From the NCBI GenBank assembly GCA_024223715.1, contig JAAEOA010000390.1, positions 1 through 59,970 on the forward strand: DNA of 59,970 nt. Reading direction: 5' to 3'. Below are positions 34,288 through 43,786 of the stretch, piece by piece. The DNA is from a bacterium. GTDB lineage: Bacteria > Krumholzibacteriota > Krumholzibacteriia > LZORAL124-64-63. Position numbers and translations under genes: made by a program. The first letter of the stretch is position 1, and each line of letters begins with the position of its first letter. A model generated the notes under the pieces. The model saw nothing but the letters and a program-made list of their open reading frames with translations, ran no database searches and had not been told where the DNA came from.

Positions 34288-34313
34288 GCAGGGGGTTGCT
34301 TCAAGCCTCCTGC
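34288..34313 (+). terminator. Hairpin after the PhzF-like gene, no T-run
   Basis: GCAGGGGGTTG (34288-34298) pairs with 34302-34313 over 11 bp with one bulged G and one G-U pair around a CTT loop. The sequence afterwards is not T-rich, so termination would need a factor, or the hairpin is an mRNA end stabiliser. It lies 25 bp after the phzF-like stop. Confidence 0.4.
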
Positions 34314-34352
34314 CTGATCGAATGAAGAACAAAAAAAAAAGAGGATAAGTTC

Positions 34353-36011
34353 ATGAACGTTCCAGCTGGATTGTCATCTGAAATGTGCGAAATGGTTGTG
34401 CAGACCCTAAAACAGGTTACGGCTCGCGAGCTTCCTGATGATTATATTCTTGAACTGGATGAGAAAGATGAATTTCCATCTGACGTTATTCAAAAGCTCC
34501 TTTCTCCCGATGTGGGAATGCATCTGATCTTTCTGCCGGAAAATGTCGGTGGATTGGGTGGAGGAGCCCGAGATATATGTCGGGTCAGTGAAGAAATGGC
34601 CAAAGCGGATCTGGGTGTTGCCACTGCATTTCTGGCAATCTGCCTGGGCACGGACCCCATTCTGGTTGGTGGCACCGATGAACAGAAGCAAAAATGGCTG
34701 AATCGCATTGCTTCTGAAGGCATGATTGTCGCTTACGGCGTTACTGAGCCTGCAGCCGGCAGTAACGTAGCGGGCATGCAGACTACTGCCGACCAGATTC
34801 TGGATTCCGATGGTAAGGTAACTGGATACCGCCTCAATGGGACCAAGCAGTTCATTACCAATGGTGGTGTGGCTCAGCTGTATACCATTCTTGCCAAAAC
34901 CCCAGGTGGGTTAAGTTTCTTTGTTGTCGAACGTGATACAAAGGGTCTGGAGGTTGGTCGCCATGAAGACAAGCATGGTATTAGGGCCAGCAATACCACT
35001 GGGGTTGTCATGGAAGACGTGGAAATACCGGCTGAAAACCTCATCGGTCTGGAAGAGGGCCAGGGACTAAAGCAAGCTAATGCTGTTTTTGGATACACCC
35101 GCCTGATGGTCGGAGCTTTCGGACTCGGTGGGGGACAAGCTCCTTTGGAGAGGGCTCTTGCTTACGCCAAAACCCGGGAACAATTTGGTTCTCCTATTTT
35201 TGAAAAACAAGGTTATCGGTTTAAACTACTGGTGGACAACTGGATTAATCTGGAAGCCGGACGGGCTTATGCAGAGCAATCGGCTCTGACCATCGATAAC
35301 GGGAACCATGATCTGGCTACAGAAGGCAGCATCGCAAAAGTGTGGTGTACTGAAGCTGGTCTCAAGGCAGCTAACGATTCCATTCAAGCTCTTGGAGGGT
35401 ATGGCTACACTCGTGAATACATGGTGGAGAAAATGTATCGCGATGTTCGAATTACAACTATTTATGAAGGTACCAGTGAAATACAGCAAAGCATCATTGG
35501 CATGTTCCGGTGGAAACAAACGGTACGGTCCAAAGGCCAGTTTTATGAAGATCTGGCTGTGACCATGGATCAGTTGCACGAGGGAAATTCTCTCGTCGGT
35601 GGAGAAATGGTTGCTGCTGCTGTTCGTGGATTGAACAACGTAGTCCAGTATTTGCACAACGGCCGCCTTACCCGAAATCAAGTGGTCATGTTTGCCATGG
35701 CGGACATGATGACCATTTGCGAAGTGGCTTCGGCTTTCAGTTTGAAAGCTGGTCGTCTTGCTGAAGAAGGTCACCAGGATGCCACCCATTTTGCTGAAAT
35801 GAGCCGGGTCTTTGCCCGCAAAGCTTGCAGTGCGGTACTTGACGGAGGGCAAAGGTGTCTCGGTGGGTTGACCGCCGGGGACAATGATGAAGCCCTCGCT
35901 TCAGGCACTGAGCTGCTGGCTGAGCTTCGTAATTCCATGCCTTTGATCCTGACTGCCGGTCAGTGGCGAGATATGGAAGCAGTGGGGGAAACCCTTGGGC
36001 AGCTGGGATAA
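34353..36011 (+). CDS. Acyl-CoA dehydrogenase
   Basis: A 552-residue FAD enzyme that oxidises an acyl-CoA to the trans-2-enoyl-CoA in fatty-acid or amino-acid degradation. Signatures: VAYGVTEPAAGSNVAGMQT (about residue 128), GTKQFITNGG (about 162), LGGYGYTREYMVEKMYRDVR (about 348) and the catalytic Glu of IYEGTSEIQ (E372). It is 170 residues longer than the usual 380, with a helical C-terminal extension like those of VLCAD/ACAD9-type enzymes that form dimers. ATG 34353 follows a purine-rich AAAAAAGAGGATAAGTTC. It is followed by a TPR protein after 11 bp. The electron acceptor ETF is not encoded nearby. Confidence 0.92.
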   Translation: MNVPAGLSSEMCEMVVQTLKQVTARELPDDYILELDEKDEFPSDVIQKLLSPDVGMHLIFLPENVGGLGGGARDICRVSEEMAKADLGVATAFLAICLGTDPILVGGTDEQKQKWLNRIASEGMIVAYGVTEPAAGSNVAGMQTTADQILDSDGKVTGYRLNGTKQFITNGGVAQLYTILAKTPGGLSFFVVERDTKGLEVGRHEDKHGIRASNTTGVVMEDVEIPAENLIGLEEGQGLKQANAVFGYTRLMVGAFGLGGGQAPLERALAYAKTREQFGSPIFEKQGYRFKLLVDNWINLEAGRAYAEQSALTIDNGNHDLATEGSIAKVWCTEAGLKAANDSIQALGGYGYTREYMVEKMYRDVRITTIYEGTSEIQQSIIGMFRWKQTVRSKGQFYEDLAVTMDQLHEGNSLVGGEMVAAAVRGLNNVVQYLHNGRLTRNQVVMFAMADMMTICEVASAFSLKAGRLAEEGHQDATHFAEMSRVFARKACSAVLDGGQRCLGGLTAGDNDEALASGTELLAELRNSMPLILTAGQWRDMEAVGETLGQLG

Positions 36012-36022
36012 GGAGCTTGAAA

Positions 36023-36778
36023 GTGTCAGCTGTGGTTGAAAAAATTGCCAGATACCGGGAGATACTGCAGTCTAACCCTCAGTCTCGCGTTTATGTTCCT
36101 TTGGCAGATTTGCTTCAAAAAACCGGGGACACTGATGAAGCTCTGACTCTTCTGGAAGATGGCCTGTCACGAAATCCTGATCATCAGGCTGCAATGGTGG
36201 TTTTGGGGCGCACTCTTTTACAGGCTGGGCGTCAGGGCCATGGCATAAAAGTATTGCAACGGGTACTTGATTTGAGCCCTGATAACTTTGTGGTTTTGCG
36301 AATCCTGGTTGAAGACTTTTTGGCCAAGGATGAGTTTGTCGAGGCTTTACCCTTATTGGAACGCTTGACGTCTTTGGAACCTGAACATTCAGAGTGGCAG
36401 AAACTTCTTGGTGATGTCCGTCAGAGAATGGTTCCGAGACCGGAGAAAAATGAGAATGCCAACGCTTCACTTGCTGGTGAAGGGCTGGCCACCATGACTC
36501 TTGTTGATATAATGGTTGCTCAGGGTTACCTCGATAAAGCTTTGGCGGCTTTGCAGCGCATGACTGAAGCGGACCCAACCCGCAAAGATGTTATATCTAA
36601 AATCGAACAAATTCGTTCAAGCATGAACCGTGCCCCAAAAAAAACGGACAAAGTGGACCCATCCTCTGGTGAGGATGACTTGTCAGCCGAAAACCGTAAA
36701 CAATTACGGGCTGCCCAAAAGGCTAAATTCAACAATTGGATTGGCAATCAGAATAATAACCAGGGAGAAAGACCGTGA
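36023..36778 (+). CDS. TPR-repeat protein
   Basis: A 251-residue soluble protein with three or four tetratricopeptide repeats between about residues 15 and 190 (for example VYVPLADLLQKTGDTDEAL, then HQAAMVVLGRTLLQAGR and DFLAKDEFVEALPLLERL). The C-terminal 60 residues are charged and low in complexity. GTG 36023 has AAGGAG eight bases upstream; the frame is open to 35963 inside the acyl-CoA dehydrogenase gene. No signal peptide, so a cytoplasmic scaffold or co-chaperone-type partner is likely. Its stop overlaps the aroQ start (GTGA). Confidence 0.8.
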   Translation: MSAVVEKIARYREILQSNPQSRVYVPLADLLQKTGDTDEALTLLEDGLSRNPDHQAAMVVLGRTLLQAGRQGHGIKVLQRVLDLSPDNFVVLRILVEDFLAKDEFVEALPLLERLTSLEPEHSEWQKLLGDVRQRMVPRPEKNENANASLAGEGLATMTLVDIMVAQGYLDKALAALQRMTEADPTRKDVISKIEQIRSSMNRAPKKTDKVDPSSGEDDLSAENRKQLRAAQKAKFNNWIGNQNNNQGERP

Positions 36779-37227
36779 ATTCTTCTGTCAGAAAAAAAGT
36801 GATGATTCTCGGGGGTCCGAATTTGAGTCGTCTGGGGCAGCGAGAGCCTGAGATTTATGGAAAAACCTCCTGGGAAGAGCTTTCTGGTTTGTGCAGTGAA
36901 TGGGCCAATTCTCTGGATTTGAACGTTGAATTCCTGCAGGATGATGGAGAAGGGGCTCTGGTTGGTTTGATTCATCAGGCTGACGATCAGTTTGACGGTC
37001 TGATTCTCAATGCTGCTGCATACACTCACACTTCGGTGGCCCTTCGTGATGCAGTTTCTGCAGTTAGCATTCCGGTTGTTGAAATTCACCTGAGTAATCC
37101 GTCTTCAAGAGAGGAATTCAGACAAAAAAATCTGCTTTCAGGTGTGGTCGAAGCGGGTGTTTTCGGGTTTGGTACTCAGAGCTACCGTCTTGCTCTTGAG
37201 GGAATGGCTGAGCTCCTTGGCGCATAG
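36775..37227 (+). CDS. aroQ: Type II 3-dehydroquinate dehydratase
   Basis: A 150-residue dodecameric-type enzyme of the shikimate pathway that converts 3-dehydroquinate to 3-dehydroshikimate. Motifs: GGPNLSRLGQREPEIYG with the catalytic Tyr28, LNAAAYTHTSVALRDA, and the catalytic His in EIHLSNPSSREEF. The family usually reads GPNLNLLG; here the second Asn is Ser, which may be neutral. The GTG start overlaps the TPR gene stop. The aroQ-efp-accB-accC order is a familiar bacterial arrangement and supports the calls downstream. Confidence 0.94.
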   Translation: MNSSVRKKVMILGGPNLSRLGQREPEIYGKTSWEELSGLCSEWANSLDLNVEFLQDDGEGALVGLIHQADDQFDGLILNAAAYTHTSVALRDAVSAVSIPVVEIHLSNPSSREEFRQKNLLSGVVEAGVFGFGTQSYRLALEGMAELLGA

Positions 37228-37314
37228 GTCTGATTGATGGGGCTTGAGGCCTCGAGTGATCAGTTATTGCCAATAGAGCTCCTTCGTGTTATCAATAGGC
37301 GGTCATTTTCACCG

Positions 37315-37328
37315 GAAAAGATCTTTTC
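37315..37328 (+). repeat. Perfect 14-bp palindrome upstream of efp
   Basis: GAAAAGATCTTTTC lies 28 bp before the efp start, in the 129-bp gap after aroQ. It could be a regulator site or mRNA hairpin. There is no T-run. Confidence 0.35.
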
Positions 37329-37356
37329 GGATATTAAAGCAGAGAGGCTGATTCTT

Positions 37357-37914
37357 TTGGCAGATACAAGTAATTTCCGCACGGGTTATACCATGCGTCA
37401 TAAAAACGGGCTTTGGTCCATTGTTGAGTTCCAGCATGTTAAGCCAGGCAAGGGCCCTGCCTTCGTGCGGACAAAATTAAAAAATGTTGAAAACGGAAAA
37501 GTTGTGGAGCACACTTTCCGGGCCGGGGAAAAGGTTGAAGAGGTTCGTTTGGAAAAACGTCCCTTCCAATACCTGTATCCTGATGGTGATTTTCTCGTTT
37601 TCATGAATACTGAAAATTATGAGCAGATCCAACTGCACCGCGATGGCCTCGGCGATGTGATTCCTTATGTTAAGGAAAGTGACATTTGCAGTGTTCTTTT
37701 GCTGGAAGAAAAACCTCTGACAGTTGAACCTCCCCAAACTGTGGAGTTGGCTGTTAAGGAAACAGATCCCGGATTAAGGGGCGATACCGCCCAGGGAGGG
37801 TCCAAGCCCGCAACTATGGAAACCGGCCTTGTGGTTCAAGTGCCTCTTTTTATTGAAGAGGAACAAGTTCTAAAAATTGATTCCCGCACAGGAAAATACC
37901 TGGGCCGGGCCTAA
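37357..37914 (+). CDS. efp: Translation elongation factor P
   Basis: A 185-residue EF-P that rescues ribosomes stalled at polyproline. I start it at TTG 37357, which gives [13 protein letters not shown] at the N-terminus, the normal length and AGAGG nine bases upstream; the frame is open to TTG 37234. The conserved loop VKPGKGPAF places Lys32 at the tip, the residue that is modified in many bacteria. Domain III ends with [13 protein letters not shown], near the family's usual ending. No EpmA/EpmB modification genes are in the window. It lies between aroQ and accB as in many genomes. Confidence 0.93.
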   Translation: MADTSNFRTGYTMRHKNGLWSIVEFQHVKPGKGPAFVRTKLKNVENGKVVEHTFRAGEKVEEVRLEKRPFQYLYPDGDFLVFMNTENYEQIQLHRDGLGDVIPYVKESDICSVLLLEEKPLTVEPPQTVELAVKETDPGLRGDTAQGGSKPATMETGLVVQVPLFIEEEQVLKIDSRTGKYLGRA

Positions 37915-37948
37915 AGTGAGCTCACCCAAAACTTCTGGAGAAGCTGGC

Positions 37949-38425
37949 ATGGATATTAGCAAAGTTCGTGAATTAGTTAAAATGGTTGAAGAAAGCGGCA
38001 TTGAAGAACTCGAGGTCATTCATAAAGATACCACAATCCGGATTCAAAAATCGGGTTATATGGCCCATGATGTTCCGATGGCTCCTGCTCCTCTGGTTTT
38101 ACCTGCTGCAGCCGTAGCACCGGTTGCTCCTGCTGCCGCTGCCGTTGAATCTGCTGCTCCAGCTGTGGATTCAGCCCGGGCCAAATTCAAAGATGTGCGC
38201 TCACCCATTGTAGGGACTATGTATCGGGCTCCATCTCCTGATGATCCTTCCTTTGTTGAAGTTGGGGATCATGTTGCCAAGGGACAAACCCTGTGCATCA
38301 TCGAAGCCATGAAAGTGATGAACGAAATTGATGCTGAATTTTCCGGCACCATTCGGGAAATATTGGTTGAAGATGCTAACCCGGTTGAAGCTGAAGCTGT
38401 TCTCTTCCTTGTGGAACCTGACTGA
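37949..38425 (+). CDS. accB: Biotin carboxyl carrier protein of acetyl-CoA carboxylase
   Basis: A 158-residue AccB. The N-terminal helix region ([20 protein letters not shown]) is followed by a flexible Ala/Pro/Val linker (about residues 50-82) and the biotinyl domain with the EAMKVM motif, whose Lys near residue 122 accepts biotin. It carries CO2 from AccC to the carboxyltransferase in fatty acid synthesis. ATG 37949 has GGAG eight bases upstream; the frame is open to 37877. Unlike most genomes, accC does not follow directly: a terminator and pilT lie between. Confidence 0.95.
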   Translation: MDISKVRELVKMVEESGIEELEVIHKDTTIRIQKSGYMAHDVPMAPAPLVLPAAAVAPVAPAAAAVESAAPAVDSARAKFKDVRSPIVGTMYRAPSPDDPSFVEVGDHVAKGQTLCIIEAMKVMNEIDAEFSGTIREILVEDANPVEAEAVLFLVEPD

Positions 38426-38461
38426 TTCTTTCTCCACTCAGATTCATCACGGTCGATTTTT

Positions 38462-38495
38462 ACCCCGGGCTCAATTGAGTCCGGGGTTTTTCTTT
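38462..38495 (+). terminator. Intrinsic terminator after accB
   Basis: A GC-rich stem (CCCCGG at 38463-38468 with CCGGGG at 38481-38486, inner CTC/GAG and one G-U pair, AATT loop) is followed by TTTTTCTTT. It is the best terminator in the window and ends the aroQ-efp-accB unit. Confidence 0.85.
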
Positions 38496-38566
38496 AAGGT
38501 CCCATTGCCGTGCGCCGATAACAGGAAAGTGTCAGTTTACCCGAAAACTTCAATCGGAGAGCCATA

Positions 38567-39706
38567 ATGGATATAAAAAAAATTCTCAAAGAAATGATCA
38601 CCCGCGGATCCAGTGATTTGCATTTGAAAGTTGCGACCCCGCCGGTAATGAGAATTAACGGAACTTTGGTTCAGGCTGATTACGATCCACCGTCTGTGCA
38701 GGACATGGTTTCTGTGGCCCAGCAAATATTAACCCCGGCCCAGCGGGAGATTTTTGAAAACACAAGGGAAATCGATTTTGCTTTTGGCGTACCGGGCGTC
38801 GCTCGTTTTCGGGCCAATTTTTATGTTCAACGCGGAAGTGTGGCAATGGTTTTCAGGCACGTTCCGGTGGAAATCAAGAGCACAGAGGATTTGGGTTTGC
38901 CTCCCGTAGTCAAAACTATGGCCATGAAACCCCGGGGCCTGATTTTAGTGACGGGAACCGTCGGAAGTGGAAAATCAACAACGCTGGCTTCCATTGTTGA
39001 CATCATCAATCGCGATTCAGCACGGCATGTGATTACTATTGAAGATCCCATTGAATTTCTGCACAGAGATCGCAAAAGCATCGTCAGTCAGCGTGAAATT
39101 GGTTGCGATACTAGCAGTTACGCTGATGCCTTGAAGCATGTATTGAGGCAGGATCCTGATGTTATTCTGATTGGAGAAATCAGGGATGCAGAAAGTATGA
39201 AGATAGCTCTGACGGCAGCCGATACAGGGCATTTGGTCTTAAGCACCATGCATACAATCGATGCCACTCAAACCATCAGTCGTATCATCTCATTTTTTCC
39301 TCCGCACCAACATCAGGAAATCCGTTTCCTTTTGGCATCAACCCTTCAGTCAGTGGTTTCCCAACGCCTGGTGGCCGATGCCAACGGTTTGAATCGTTTC
39401 CCAGCCACGGAAATCCTCATTGCCACGAGCACAATTCGCGAATACATCCGTGAGCCTGAAAAAACCGTTATGATTCGCCAGGCCATTCAGGAAGGTTTTG
39501 TGCAATACCAGATGCAAACTTTCGACCAATCATTGATGCAACTCTACAAAGAGAATAAAATCACCTTGGAAGATGCTACTCACGCAAGCTCGAACCCTCA
39601 CGAATTTGCTCTGCGGGTCAAGGGTATTCAAGCCAGCAGCGATACCACCTGGGAGCGTTTTGAAGACTCAACCGAATCTCCGGACAAGGTAATTAACCGA
39701 ATCTGA
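38567..39706 (+). CDS. pilT: Twitching motility ATPase PilT
   Basis: A 379-residue secretion/retraction ATPase that powers type IV pilus disassembly at the inner membrane. It has an N-terminal PAS-like region with SSDLHLKV, Walker A GTVGSGKSTT (Lys136; P is replaced by V relative to the common GPTGSGKST), the Asp box ITIEDPIEF, Walker B VILIGEIRDAES and the His box with TGHLVLSTMHT. The length is typical. ATG 38567 has GGAGAG upstream. No pilB, pilC or pilin gene is near; it stands between terminators at 38462 and 39732, so it is probably expressed alone. It interrupts the usual accB-accC pair. Confidence 0.93.
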   Translation: MDIKKILKEMITRGSSDLHLKVATPPVMRINGTLVQADYDPPSVQDMVSVAQQILTPAQREIFENTREIDFAFGVPGVARFRANFYVQRGSVAMVFRHVPVEIKSTEDLGLPPVVKTMAMKPRGLILVTGTVGSGKSTTLASIVDIINRDSARHVITIEDPIEFLHRDRKSIVSQREIGCDTSSYADALKHVLRQDPDVILIGEIRDAESMKIALTAADTGHLVLSTMHTIDATQTISRIISFFPPHQHQEIRFLLASTLQSVVSQRLVADANGLNRFPATEILIATSTIREYIREPEKTVMIRQAIQEGFVQYQMQTFDQSLMQLYKENKITLEDATHASSNPHEFALRVKGIQASSDTTWERFEDSTESPDKVINRI

Positions 39707-39731
39707 TTTGTGAAAATCTTATGTTATGGAG

Positions 39732-39758
39732 AAATGGTCACTCAGGTGGCCATTTTTT
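39732..39758 (+). terminator. Intrinsic terminator after pilT
   Basis: AAATGGTCAC (39732-39741) pairs with GTGGCCATTT (39746-39755), with one G-U pair and a 4-nt loop, running into TTTTTT. The 230 bp from here to accC hold only weak promoter-like boxes (TTGATA at 39773 or 39861), none convincing. Confidence 0.75.
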
Positions 39759-39990
39759 GTCTTGATATTCACGGTCTAGATTGCCAGAATATGCCCTCCT
39801 GACCTGTACTTTCTCTCTTTGCCATATGAAAATCTTCTGGGGTTTCCGGAGTATCTTTTCATTGATAAATGGGTTATATTCGGTCAAAATTCGTTTTACC
39901 TGCTACCGAGGTTCTTGTTTACTGCTCAAAAGTTGTAAACAACATAAGAGCCCCGGGTGTTGTTTTACGCTAAATGGACGGGAAGTCTGC

Positions 39991-41373
39991 ATGTTCAAGA
40001 AAATCCTCATTGCCAATCGGGGCGAAATTGCTCTACGCATAATGAGAGCCTGCCACGAGCTCGGTATTCAAAGTGTAGCCATTCACAGCAGCGCCGATGC
40101 CGACAGCTTGCATGTCAAATACGCCGATGAGTCAGTTTGTGTAGGAAAGCCTGCCAGCGGTGACAGCTACCTAAATGTGCCCAACATTATTGCAGCCGCT
40201 GAAATAACCGGTGCTGAGGCCATTCATCCAGGTTACGGGTTTTTAGCCGAGAATGCTGAATTTGCCCAAATTTGTGAAGAAGATAAATTCAGCTGGATTG
40301 GTCCTTCTGCGGAAATTATCCGCAAAATGGGCGATAAAGCGACCGCTCGTAAAATGGCTGTTGCTGCCAATGTTCCTGTTACCCCTGGAACCGGCCTAAT
40401 TGATACCGTTGATGAAGCTGCTGAGGCTGCCAAGGAATTTGGTTATCCGGTCATCATTAAAGCTACTGCCGGTGGTGGTGGTAAAGGTATGAGGGTGGCT
40501 TGGGATGAAGATGAGTTGAGAACCAATTATGTGGCTGCTCGAACTGAAGCCGGAGCTTCTTTCGCCAGCGATGAAGTGTACATCGAAAAGTACATAGTCA
40601 ATCCTCGACACGTTGAAGTTCAGCTCATGGGGGACAATTTTGGCAACGTGGTTCATTTCGGAGAACGTGATTGTTCGGTTCAACGTCGTCACCAAAAGCT
40701 TATTGAAGAAGCTCCCTCACCGGCTGTGAACGATGACCTGCGCAAACGTATGGGCGATGCCGCCGTGCGTCTGGCCAAAGCTGTGGGATACACCAGTGCC
40801 GGAACTGTGGAATTCCTTCTGCTTGAAGATGGTACTTTTTACTTCATGGAAATGAATACAAGAATTCAGGTTGAGCACCCGGTCAGTGAAATGGTTACCG
40901 GAATAGACCTGATGAAGTGGATGATTCGTGTTGCTGCGGGCGAAAAGTTCGATTTTAAGCAGGACGATATTCAGGTACAGGGGCATGCCATTGAATGTCG
41001 TATCAATGCTGAAAACCCTGAACGCAATTTTATGCCCTGCCCAGGACGTGTTTTTTATTATCATGCACCCGGAGGACCCGGGGTTCGAGTCGATACCCAC
41101 ATTTATTCCGATTATATGGTTCCACCCTATTACGATTCACTATTGGCCAAAATTATCACCCATGGCAAAGATCGTGAGGAAGCTGTCGCAAGGATGCGAA
41201 GGGCCCTGGCTGAGTGTGTGTTCGAAGGTTTGCCCACCAGCAAATCGTTCCACCTCGAGGTGCTGAACAATCCTACTTTCCTGGAAGGGAAAGCCACGAC
41301 AAGTTTCCTGGAAGATGAATTATCTCATTTGCAGGAGGGGTTGCGTGTCCGGGCGAAAACCGAAGAAGCGTAA
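39991..41373 (+). CDS. accC: Biotin carboxylase subunit of acetyl-CoA carboxylase
   Basis: A 460-residue AccC that carboxylates biotin on AccB with ATP and bicarbonate. It begins [18 protein letters not shown], the universal start of the family. The ATP-grasp region has [14 protein letters not shown], a Gly-rich loop, and [15 protein letters not shown] provides the Mg2+ and catalytic residues. ATG 39991 is chosen because of this N-terminus; the open frame reaches back to 39781 without similarity. It is about ten residues longer than E. coli AccC at the C-terminus. The ftsK start lies 29 bp inside its end. Confidence 0.96.
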   Translation: MFKKILIANRGEIALRIMRACHELGIQSVAIHSSADADSLHVKYADESVCVGKPASGDSYLNVPNIIAAAEITGAEAIHPGYGFLAENAEFAQICEEDKFSWIGPSAEIIRKMGDKATARKMAVAANVPVTPGTGLIDTVDEAAEAAKEFGYPVIIKATAGGGGKGMRVAWDEDELRTNYVAARTEAGASFASDEVYIEKYIVNPRHVEVQLMGDNFGNVVHFGERDCSVQRRHQKLIEEAPSPAVNDDLRKRMGDAAVRLAKAVGYTSAGTVEFLLLEDGTFYFMEMNTRIQVEHPVSEMVTGIDLMKWMIRVAAGEKFDFKQDDIQVQGHAIECRINAENPERNFMPCPGRVFYYHAPGGPGVRVDTHIYSDYMVPPYYDSLLAKIITHGKDREEAVARMRRALAECVFEGLPTSKSFHLEVLNNPTFLEGKATTSFLEDELSHLQEGLRVRAKTEEA

Positions 41374-43786
41374 AGGGAAACACTTCCCATGGTATGAAGC
41401 GGGATGGCTCAGAGGGCTGTTATTATTGGCTTTGTCTGCTTTCTTGGGGTTGTCTCTCATCGGCGGAGTGGGTCCTTGGTGGGAGTTCATTGTTGGTGCC
41501 GATCATCCTGCCTGGGCTGAGTTGATCGATAGCAATCACCTTGGTGGGCCCGTCGGTTCCATCTTTTCAGCCTTGCTTTATACTGTTTTTGGTGGGGTCT
41601 GGTGTTGGGCTTTCCCGGTTTTTCTTGGTGTCTCGTCTATTACCCTTCTCTTTGGGCGACCGTGGATTCTGAGATCCTGGATTTTTCGAGCGGTTCCTTT
41701 GTGGATTGTTACTACCAGCTGGTTGGCCCAACCTCTGCTTTGGGGAGATTCTTTTGAACCTCGAATCAGCGGTGCTGTAGGATATTATGTGGCCATGGGC
41801 TTTATTTCCCTGTTTAACTCCAGTGGAGCCATGATTTTCCTGACTCTTCTTTTGCTTATCACTGTGGGGTTGGTTTTTAAACCCTGGCTTGGATGGCTGG
41901 GACCGGTTGCCACTTCCATTGGTGCATCATTTTGGACAGTTCTTTGCTGGCCAATTCATACCGTACAGGATGCTTTTTCTGATCTTGGCGACTGGATTGA
42001 TGAACGTAAAGAAGCCGCACAATTGCGAAAAGCCGAACAAAAAGAAAAAAAGGAAGAAGCCAAGCAAGCTAAGCACGCCCAGCAAAATTTAGCTGACGAA
42101 CCCGCAGGCACGAATTCTGCCAACGATGAAAATAGAAGAGAACCCCGCCGGCACCATTCGGCTCCAGTCATTGAACCGCCTGTGGGGCAGCCGGTACAAA
42201 ATTCAGCTGATGATACGGAAGAATTAATTCTTCCAGGCGCTTCGGGTGAATACATGGGTGAGGGGGAAGCTCCCCTGGCCAGCGGCGAGTCGGAAACTGC
42301 TCCAAATTCCAAAAAGAAGAAGAAAGTACGCAAGGCCAGAGGACCAATCGTTCTTCCGGGAGTCGATTTGCTCACTCCCGGAGCCCCCGATAATGCGTCC
42401 ATTTCCAATGATGAAATGGATGCAGCGGCTGACTTGCTTGAAAAAACTCTGCACAGCTTTGGTGTGGATGGCGAAGTTAAAGATGTCCGACCCGGGCCTG
42501 TGGTTACTACTTTTGAGTTCCAACCGGGACACGGAATTAGAGTCAACCAAATTGTGCAAAGAGCCGACGATCTGGCTTTGGCCATGCGAGCGCGCACTAT
42601 TCGCATGGAAGCACCCATACCCGGTAAAGCGGCTGTCGGTATTGAAATTCCCAATAACGTGGCAAAAATGGTCCGCTTGCGGGAAGTGATTGAGCTGGTT
42701 GGTGACGACAAACGCAAGCCCCTGCAGGTTGTTCTGGGTAAAGATGTTGTGGGTCGTCCCGTGTCCATTGATATTGCCGCCTTGCCTCACCTTCTGGTGG
42801 CCGGTAGCACTGGCAGTGGTAAATCCGTATGTCTGAATGCCATTATCAGCCATTTATTGCTTACTAACGATCCGAGCACCCTGCGTATGGTCATGATTGA
42901 CCCCAAAATGCTGGAAATGAATGTTTATAATGGCATTCCCCACCTGCTTTTGCCCGTCGTTACAGACCCCAAAGAGTCTCTCAAGGCTTTGCAGTGGATG
43001 GTTGCTCAAATGGAGTACCGGTATCGCAAGCTGGCCAAATGTTCGGTTCGCAACATCCAGCAATACAACGACAAAGTGGCCCGGGGTGAGGTAAAAGATG
43101 ATGATGGTGAAAAGGTAACCGAACCTATGCCGTTCTTCCTTACCATTGTCGATGAGTTGGCCGATTTAATGCTGCAGTTGGGTAAAGACCTTGAAGATCT
43201 TATCACCCGGCTGGCTCAAAAAGCCCGTGCTGTGGGTATTCATCTAATTTTAGCCACCCAGCGCCCGAGTGTCGATGTGCTCACCGGTGTTATCAAAGCC
43301 AACATTCCCTGCCGTATTGCCTTCCGTGTCATTCAAATGAACGATTCACGCACAATCCTGGACATGAAAGGTGCTGAACAGCTTCTTGGTCATGGGGATA
43401 TGCTTTACCTGCAACCAGGCAGAGCTTTGCCCGTTCGGGTGCACGGGTCTTTTATTGATGTGGATGAATGCGAAGCCATCACCCGGCACTGGATGCAATA
43501 TTCCGGAACCACCGATGAAATCCAGCTTAACGAAAAACCCGAGGGCGGGAAACTGCACACTGGTGAAGACGACCTCTTCGAAGAAGCCATGCGTATTGTT
43601 GTTCAACATCAGAGTGGATCCACTTCCTTGTTGCAACGCCGTCTTCGTGTGGGGTACACCCGGGCTGGACGCCTGATGGATATGCTCGAAGAATCAGGAA
43701 TTGTCGGTCCTTTTACCGGCAGCAAAGCGCGTGATGTACTCATCGGCCCAGAAGACTTGCCTGAAGCCAATGAAGGAATGGGTTGA
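41345..43786 (+). CDS. ftsK: DNA translocase FtsK/SpoIIIE
   Basis: An 813-residue septal DNA pump that clears chromosome ends into daughter cells. About four N-terminal helices anchor it (residues about 18-195). A charged linker rich in Lys, Glu and Ala follows (about 205-330). The motor has Walker [15 protein letters not shown] (Lys493), [19 protein letters not shown] and [12 protein letters not shown] as Walker B. The C-terminal gamma winged helix ([21 protein letters not shown]) reads polar DNA motifs. GTG 41345 has GGAGGGG just upstream (41334-41340), overlapping accC by 29 bp. Its stop overlaps the next ATG (TGATG). Confidence 0.94.
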   Translation: MSGRKPKKRKGKHFPWYEAGWLRGLLLLALSAFLGLSLIGGVGPWWEFIVGADHPAWAELIDSNHLGGPVGSIFSALLYTVFGGVWCWAFPVFLGVSSITLLFGRPWILRSWIFRAVPLWIVTTSWLAQPLLWGDSFEPRISGAVGYYVAMGFISLFNSSGAMIFLTLLLLITVGLVFKPWLGWLGPVATSIGASFWTVLCWPIHTVQDAFSDLGDWIDERKEAAQLRKAEQKEKKEEAKQAKHAQQNLADEPAGTNSANDENRREPRRHHSAPVIEPPVGQPVQNSADDTEELILPGASGEYMGEGEAPLASGESETAPNSKKKKKVRKARGPIVLPGVDLLTPGAPDNASISNDEMDAAADLLEKTLHSFGVDGEVKDVRPGPVVTTFEFQPGHGIRVNQIVQRADDLALAMRARTIRMEAPIPGKAAVGIEIPNNVAKMVRLREVIELVGDDKRKPLQVVLGKDVVGRPVSIDIAALPHLLVAGSTGSGKSVCLNAIISHLLLTNDPSTLRMVMIDPKMLEMNVYNGIPHLLLPVVTDPKESLKALQWMVAQMEYRYRKLAKCSVRNIQQYNDKVARGEVKDDDGEKVTEPMPFFLTIVDELADLMLQLGKDLEDLITRLAQKARAVGIHLILATQRPSVDVLTGVIKANIPCRIAFRVIQMNDSRTILDMKGAEQLLGHGDMLYLQPGRALPVRVHGSFIDVDECEAITRHWMQYSGTTDEIQLNEKPEGGKLHTGEDDLFEEAMRIVVQHQSGSTSLLQRRLRVGYTRAGRLMDMLEESGIVGPFTGSKARDVLIGPEDLPEANEGMG

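Noticed and set aside
39781..39990. N-terminal extension of accC by 70 codons
   Set aside because: The extension has no similarity, starts near the pilT terminator and lacks a ribosome site; AccC begins with [12 protein letters not shown] at 39991.
41956..42768. Antisense 270-codon ORF inside ftsK
   Set aside because: It mirrors the charged linker and motor coding, has a repetitive composition, no ribosome site and no recognisable domain; the sense gene is unambiguous.
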